Position numbers and translations under genes: made by a program. The notes beneath the pieces were generated by a model, which did not search any database, was not told where the DNA came from, and saw nothing but the letters and a program-made list of their open reading frames with translations. DNA of 7,633 nt from Pseudomonadota bacterium (GTDB taxonomy: Bacteria; Pseudomonadota; Gammaproteobacteria; Burkholderiales; Burkholderiaceae_B). Location of the stretch: positions 1-7,633 of the forward strand of contig JAEYVD010000210.1 of NCBI GenBank assembly GCA_023432075.1, given 5' to 3'. Shown here piece after piece: positions 5,346-7,633 of the stretch (its first letter is position 1; each line of letters begins with the position of its first letter).

Positions 5346-7085
5346 ATGCGTATCGAAAACCACAAGACGGACATTCTGGTGCTGGGGACCGGCGGGGCCG
5401 GCCTCTTTGCCGCGCTGCACGCGAAAAAGGCAAATCCCTCGCTCCAGGTGACCGTGACCGTGAAAGGCCTGCTCGGCAAGTGCGGCTGTACCCGCATGGT
5501 CCAGGGCGGCTACAACGTCGCGCTGGCGGCGGGCGACTCGGTCGAGCGCCACTTCATGGACACGATCGAAGGCGGCAAATGGCTGCCGCGCCAGGATCTG
5601 GCGTGGCGGCTGGTCGAGGGCGCGGTCGAACGCGTGCGCGAACTCGAAAACGAAATCGGCTGCTTCTTCGACCGCAATCCCGATGGATCGCTGCATTCCA
5701 AGGCGTTTGCCGGCCAGAGCTTTGACCGGACCGTACATAAGGCGGACCTGACCGGCATCGAGATCATCAACCGGCTGATGGAGCAGGTTCGCGCGCTGGA
5801 CGTGGAAGAACTTGAGGAACATCGCGCCATCGAGCTCATTCCGGCCGCCGACGGTTCGGGCATCTCGGGCGTGCTCTTCATCGACATGCGGGCGGGTACC
5901 TACCGGTTCGTGCAGGCCAAGGCCGTTCTGCTGGCCACCGGCGCCGGCCCGACGATGTACCGCTACCACACGCCGTCCGGCGACAAGACCTGCGACGGCC
6001 TGGCCATGGCATTGCGCTACGGCCTGAAGCTTAGGGACATGGAGATGGTGCAGTTTCATCCCACCGGCCTGCTGGGCGGACCGGATACGCGGATGACCGG
6101 CACGGTGCTGGAAGAAGGCCTGCGCGGCGCCGGCGGCTATCTGCTCAACGGCGAAGGCGAACGCTTCATGACGAACTACGACAAGCGCGGCGAACGGGCC
6201 ACGCGCGACGTGGTCAGCCGCGGCATCTACGCCGAAATGCGCGCGGGACGCACCGGCCCCATGGGCGGCGTCTACATCCAGATGAGCCATCTGGGTCCGG
6301 AGAAAGTCGCCAAGACCTTTCCCGGCATGGTCAATCGGTGCAAGGACTGCGGATTCGACCTGGCCGGCGGAAAGGTCGAAGTGGTGCCGACCGCGCATTA
6401 CCTGATGGGCGGCGTTGAATTCAATGTGGACGGCTCAACCGCCTCGCCGGGCCTGTATGCCGCGGGCGAAGACTGCGGCGGTGTGCACGGCGCGAACCGG
6501 CTGGGCGGAAACGGCGTCGCCAATTCCACGGTGTTCGGGGGCATCGCGGGCGATGCGATGGCCGCCTATGTGGCCCGCGAAGGCCACTGGCGCGATCCGG
6601 ACCAGCAGGTCATTGCGCGCGGTGTCGAACGCGCCGAGTTCCCGTTTTCGCGGCGCGCCGGACGCATCCACGAACTGCGCGATGCGCTGTCGCAGACGAT
6701 GTGGGACGACGTGGGCGTACTGCGCAATCGGGATGCCATGGAACATGGCCTTGAAGCCATTGCCGCCCACCGCGCCGCCCTGCGCGATATCGGCGTGGCG
6801 GACGGCGACCGGCGCTTCAACCTGACCTGGCACGACTGGCTCAACCTTGAAAGCCTGGTCGACATCTCCAAGGTCATCACGGTGTCGGCGTTGGCGCGTG
6901 AAAACAGCCGCGGCGCCCACTATCGCGAAGACTTCTCCGAACCGGGCGACCTGCACACCAGCTGCTACACGCGCGTCAGCGCGCGAGATGGCGATGTGAA
7001 GCTGGAGATGGTGCCGGTTTCCTTTGACATCGTGAAGCCCGGCGAATCGCTGATCGACGGCGAAGCAGGCAACCCCCAAAGCTGA
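5346..7085 (+). CDS. sdhA: Succinate dehydrogenase/fumarate reductase flavoprotein subunit, lacking the FAD-linking His
   Basis: This 579-residue catalytic subunit interconverts succinate and fumarate, or a similar dicarboxylate pair, using FAD. The N-terminal Rossmann motif is GTGGAG (14-19). Family active-site residues are present: FHPTG with H238, R287 in the RDVVSRGI segment (proton-shuttle arginine), PTAHYLMGG with H351, and HGANRLGGN with R385. The histidine that binds FAD covalently in canonical SdhA/FrdA (the RSHT motif; E. coli SdhA H45, FrdA H44) aligns with Cys48 in CGCTRMVQGG, so FAD is either non-covalent or attached differently. Gln53 corresponds to SdhA Q50 (Glu49 in FrdA), a succinate dehydrogenase-like state. 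Non-covalent FAD also recalls L-aspartate oxidase (NadB), but the operon with Fe-S and anchor subunits argues for a membrane quinone enzyme. Start ATG 5346 has GGAG at 5333-5336 and follows the second anchor after 1 nt. The flavoprotein coming last (B-C-D-A) is unusual. Direction and substrate in vivo are not known. Confidence 0.93.
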   Translation: MRIENHKTDILVLGTGGAGLFAALHAKKANPSLQVTVTVKGLLGKCGCTRMVQGGYNVALAAGDSVERHFMDTIEGGKWLPRQDLAWRLVEGAVERVRELENEIGCFFDRNPDGSLHSKAFAGQSFDRTVHKADLTGIEIINRLMEQVRALDVEELEEHRAIELIPAADGSGISGVLFIDMRAGTYRFVQAKAVLLATGAGPTMYRYHTPSGDKTCDGLAMALRYGLKLRDMEMVQFHPTGLLGGPDTRMTGTVLEEGLRGAGGYLLNGEGERFMTNYDKRGERATRDVVSRGIYAEMRAGRTGPMGGVYIQMSHLGPEKVAKTFPGMVNRCKDCGFDLAGGKVEVVPTAHYLMGGVEFNVDGSTASPGLYAAGEDCGGVHGANRLGGNGVANSTVFGGIAGDAMAAYVAREGHWRDPDQQVIARGVERAEFPFSRRAGRIHELRDALSQTMWDDVGVLRNRDAMEHGLEAIAAHRAALRDIGVADGDRRFNLTWHDWLNLESLVDISKVITVSALARENSRGAHYREDFSEPGDLHTSCYTRVSARDGDVKLEMVPVSFDIVKPGESLIDGEAGNPQS

Positions 7086-7097
7086 AGGCAACCCACC

Positions 7098-7633
7098 ATG
7101 AGAATTCCCGTCCAGAAGATTGAACAAGCCGCGCTGGAAATCATGCGCCGCGCTGCAATCGAAATCCCCAAGGACTACAAGGAAGGCATCCAGGCGCTCC
7201 AGAAAAAGGAAACCGGCAAGCTGCCGCGATTCGTCATCCACGCCATGATGGACAACTGGGAGGCCGCCGACCAGGACCGGCGCCCGATGTGCGCCGATAC
7301 TGGGCTGCCGCGGTACTACGTCAAGGTCGGCAACGAGGCATCCGTGGACGCCGGGTTCGTGGCCGTGGAACGCGCGCTGCGCCACGCCACGGCCGAAGGC
7401 ACCGTCACCATCCCGCTGCGGCCGAATCGCGTGCACCCGCTCTGGCGCACCGACCACAACAACAACGTCGGCATCAACGCGCCGGAGATCGAATGGTCGT
7501 TCGAACCGGACGCCGACTGGATCGAGATCACCACCGTGCACAAGGGCGGGCTTTTCGGCACCGACTACCGGATGCTGTTTCCGGGCGACGGCATAGACGG
7601 CATCAAGCGCTTCGTGCTCGATACCCTGATCGC
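7098..7633 (+). CDS. Class I (Fe-S) fumarase/tartrate dehydratase-type hydro-lyase, alpha subunit; 3' end outside window
   Basis: The frame is open from ATG 7098 to the window end (178 full codons). GAAGG at 7084-7088 is the ribosome site, 9 nt upstream, and the flavoprotein stop is 12 nt before. The protein matches the N-terminal part of the Fe-S-dependent hydro-lyase alpha family (class I fumarase, TtdA). RPMCADTGLP (62-71) carries C65, the first of the three cysteines that hold the catalytic [4Fe-4S] cluster. HPLWR (113-117), a Gly/Pro segment near 120-130 and HKGG (148-151) are further family marks; the other two cysteines would lie beyond the window. A separate beta subunit gene is expected downstream if this is the two-subunit form. 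Placement after the complex II genes suggests reversible hydration of fumarate to malate. Relatives also act on L-tartrate or mesaconate, so the substrate is not certain. Confidence 0.88.
   Translation, partial: MRIPVQKIEQAALEIMRRAAIEIPKDYKEGIQALQKKETGKLPRFVIHAMMDNWEAADQDRRPMCADTGLPRYYVKVGNEASVDAGFVAVERALRHATAEGTVTIPLRPNRVHPLWRTDHNNNVGINAPEIEWSFEPDADWIEITTVHKGGLFGTDYRMLFPGDGIDGIKRFVLDTLI

Noticed and set aside
5325..7541. Long - strand open frames (5325-6398 and 6435-7541) opposite the flavoprotein and hydratase genes
   Set aside because: They are shadows of strongly conserved sense genes, and their translations have no recognisable motifs.
1..7633. CRISPR arrays, tRNA/rRNA genes, insertion sequences, phage or defence genes
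   Set aside because: I saw no repeat-spacer pattern, tRNA-like fold, transposase or terminal inverted repeats, and all long sense frames are explained by the listed genes.

Overview
The window is high-GC DNA (strong G/C at third codon positions, little intergenic space) with every supported gene on the + strand. Base composition, gene style and the kinds of protein seen fit a betaproteobacterium, most likely Burkholderiales/Alcaligenaceae (Bordetella or Achromobacter type). That placement is an inference, since no rRNA or other marker gene is present.

Region 1 (1-2396) holds two genes I cannot assign to a family. The first enters from outside the window and encodes a probably exported protein with a cysteine pair and a Pro/Ala-rich tail. 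It stops at a TAA at 622-624, but coding-like sequence continues in the same frame to a TGA at 787-789, which abuts the start of the next gene. That next gene encodes a large membrane protein with membrane segments at both ends and a soluble domain of about 290 residues between them. Region 2 (2397-3722) is a short spacer and a stand-alone MFS transporter gene.

Region 3 (3723-3931) is a 209-base spacer. It contains a perfect 15-bp palindrome, then an AT-rich island that is the best promoter candidate in the window, with two operator-like dyads.

Region 4 (3932 to the end) is a tight operon: Fe-S subunit, two small membrane anchors and flavoprotein of a complex II-type succinate:quinone/fumarate oxidoreductase, in the order B-C-D-A, followed by the alpha subunit of a class I (Fe-S) fumarase/tartrate dehydratase-type hydro-lyase that runs off the window. 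Junctions are 1 nt, a shared A, 1 nt and 12 nt. Together the products would interconvert a C4-dicarboxylate pair at the membrane quinone pool and hydrate the unsaturated acid, as succinate/fumarate/malate do.

The main point of interest is that this complex II is not canonical. The flavoprotein keeps the dicarboxylate-binding and proton-transfer residues (H238, R287, H351, R385), but the histidine that normally binds FAD covalently is replaced by Cys48. The two anchors look like copies of one another, each with an R-L-[ST] ... F-V-x-V-H block and an L-H-x3-G-L-R block. This gives four candidate haem-ligand histidines and suggests a two-haem anchor. The Fe-S subunit keeps quinone-site residues typical of succinate dehydrogenase. 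I read this as a specialised second complex II, biased toward fumarate reduction or acting on a related dicarboxylate. That is inference.
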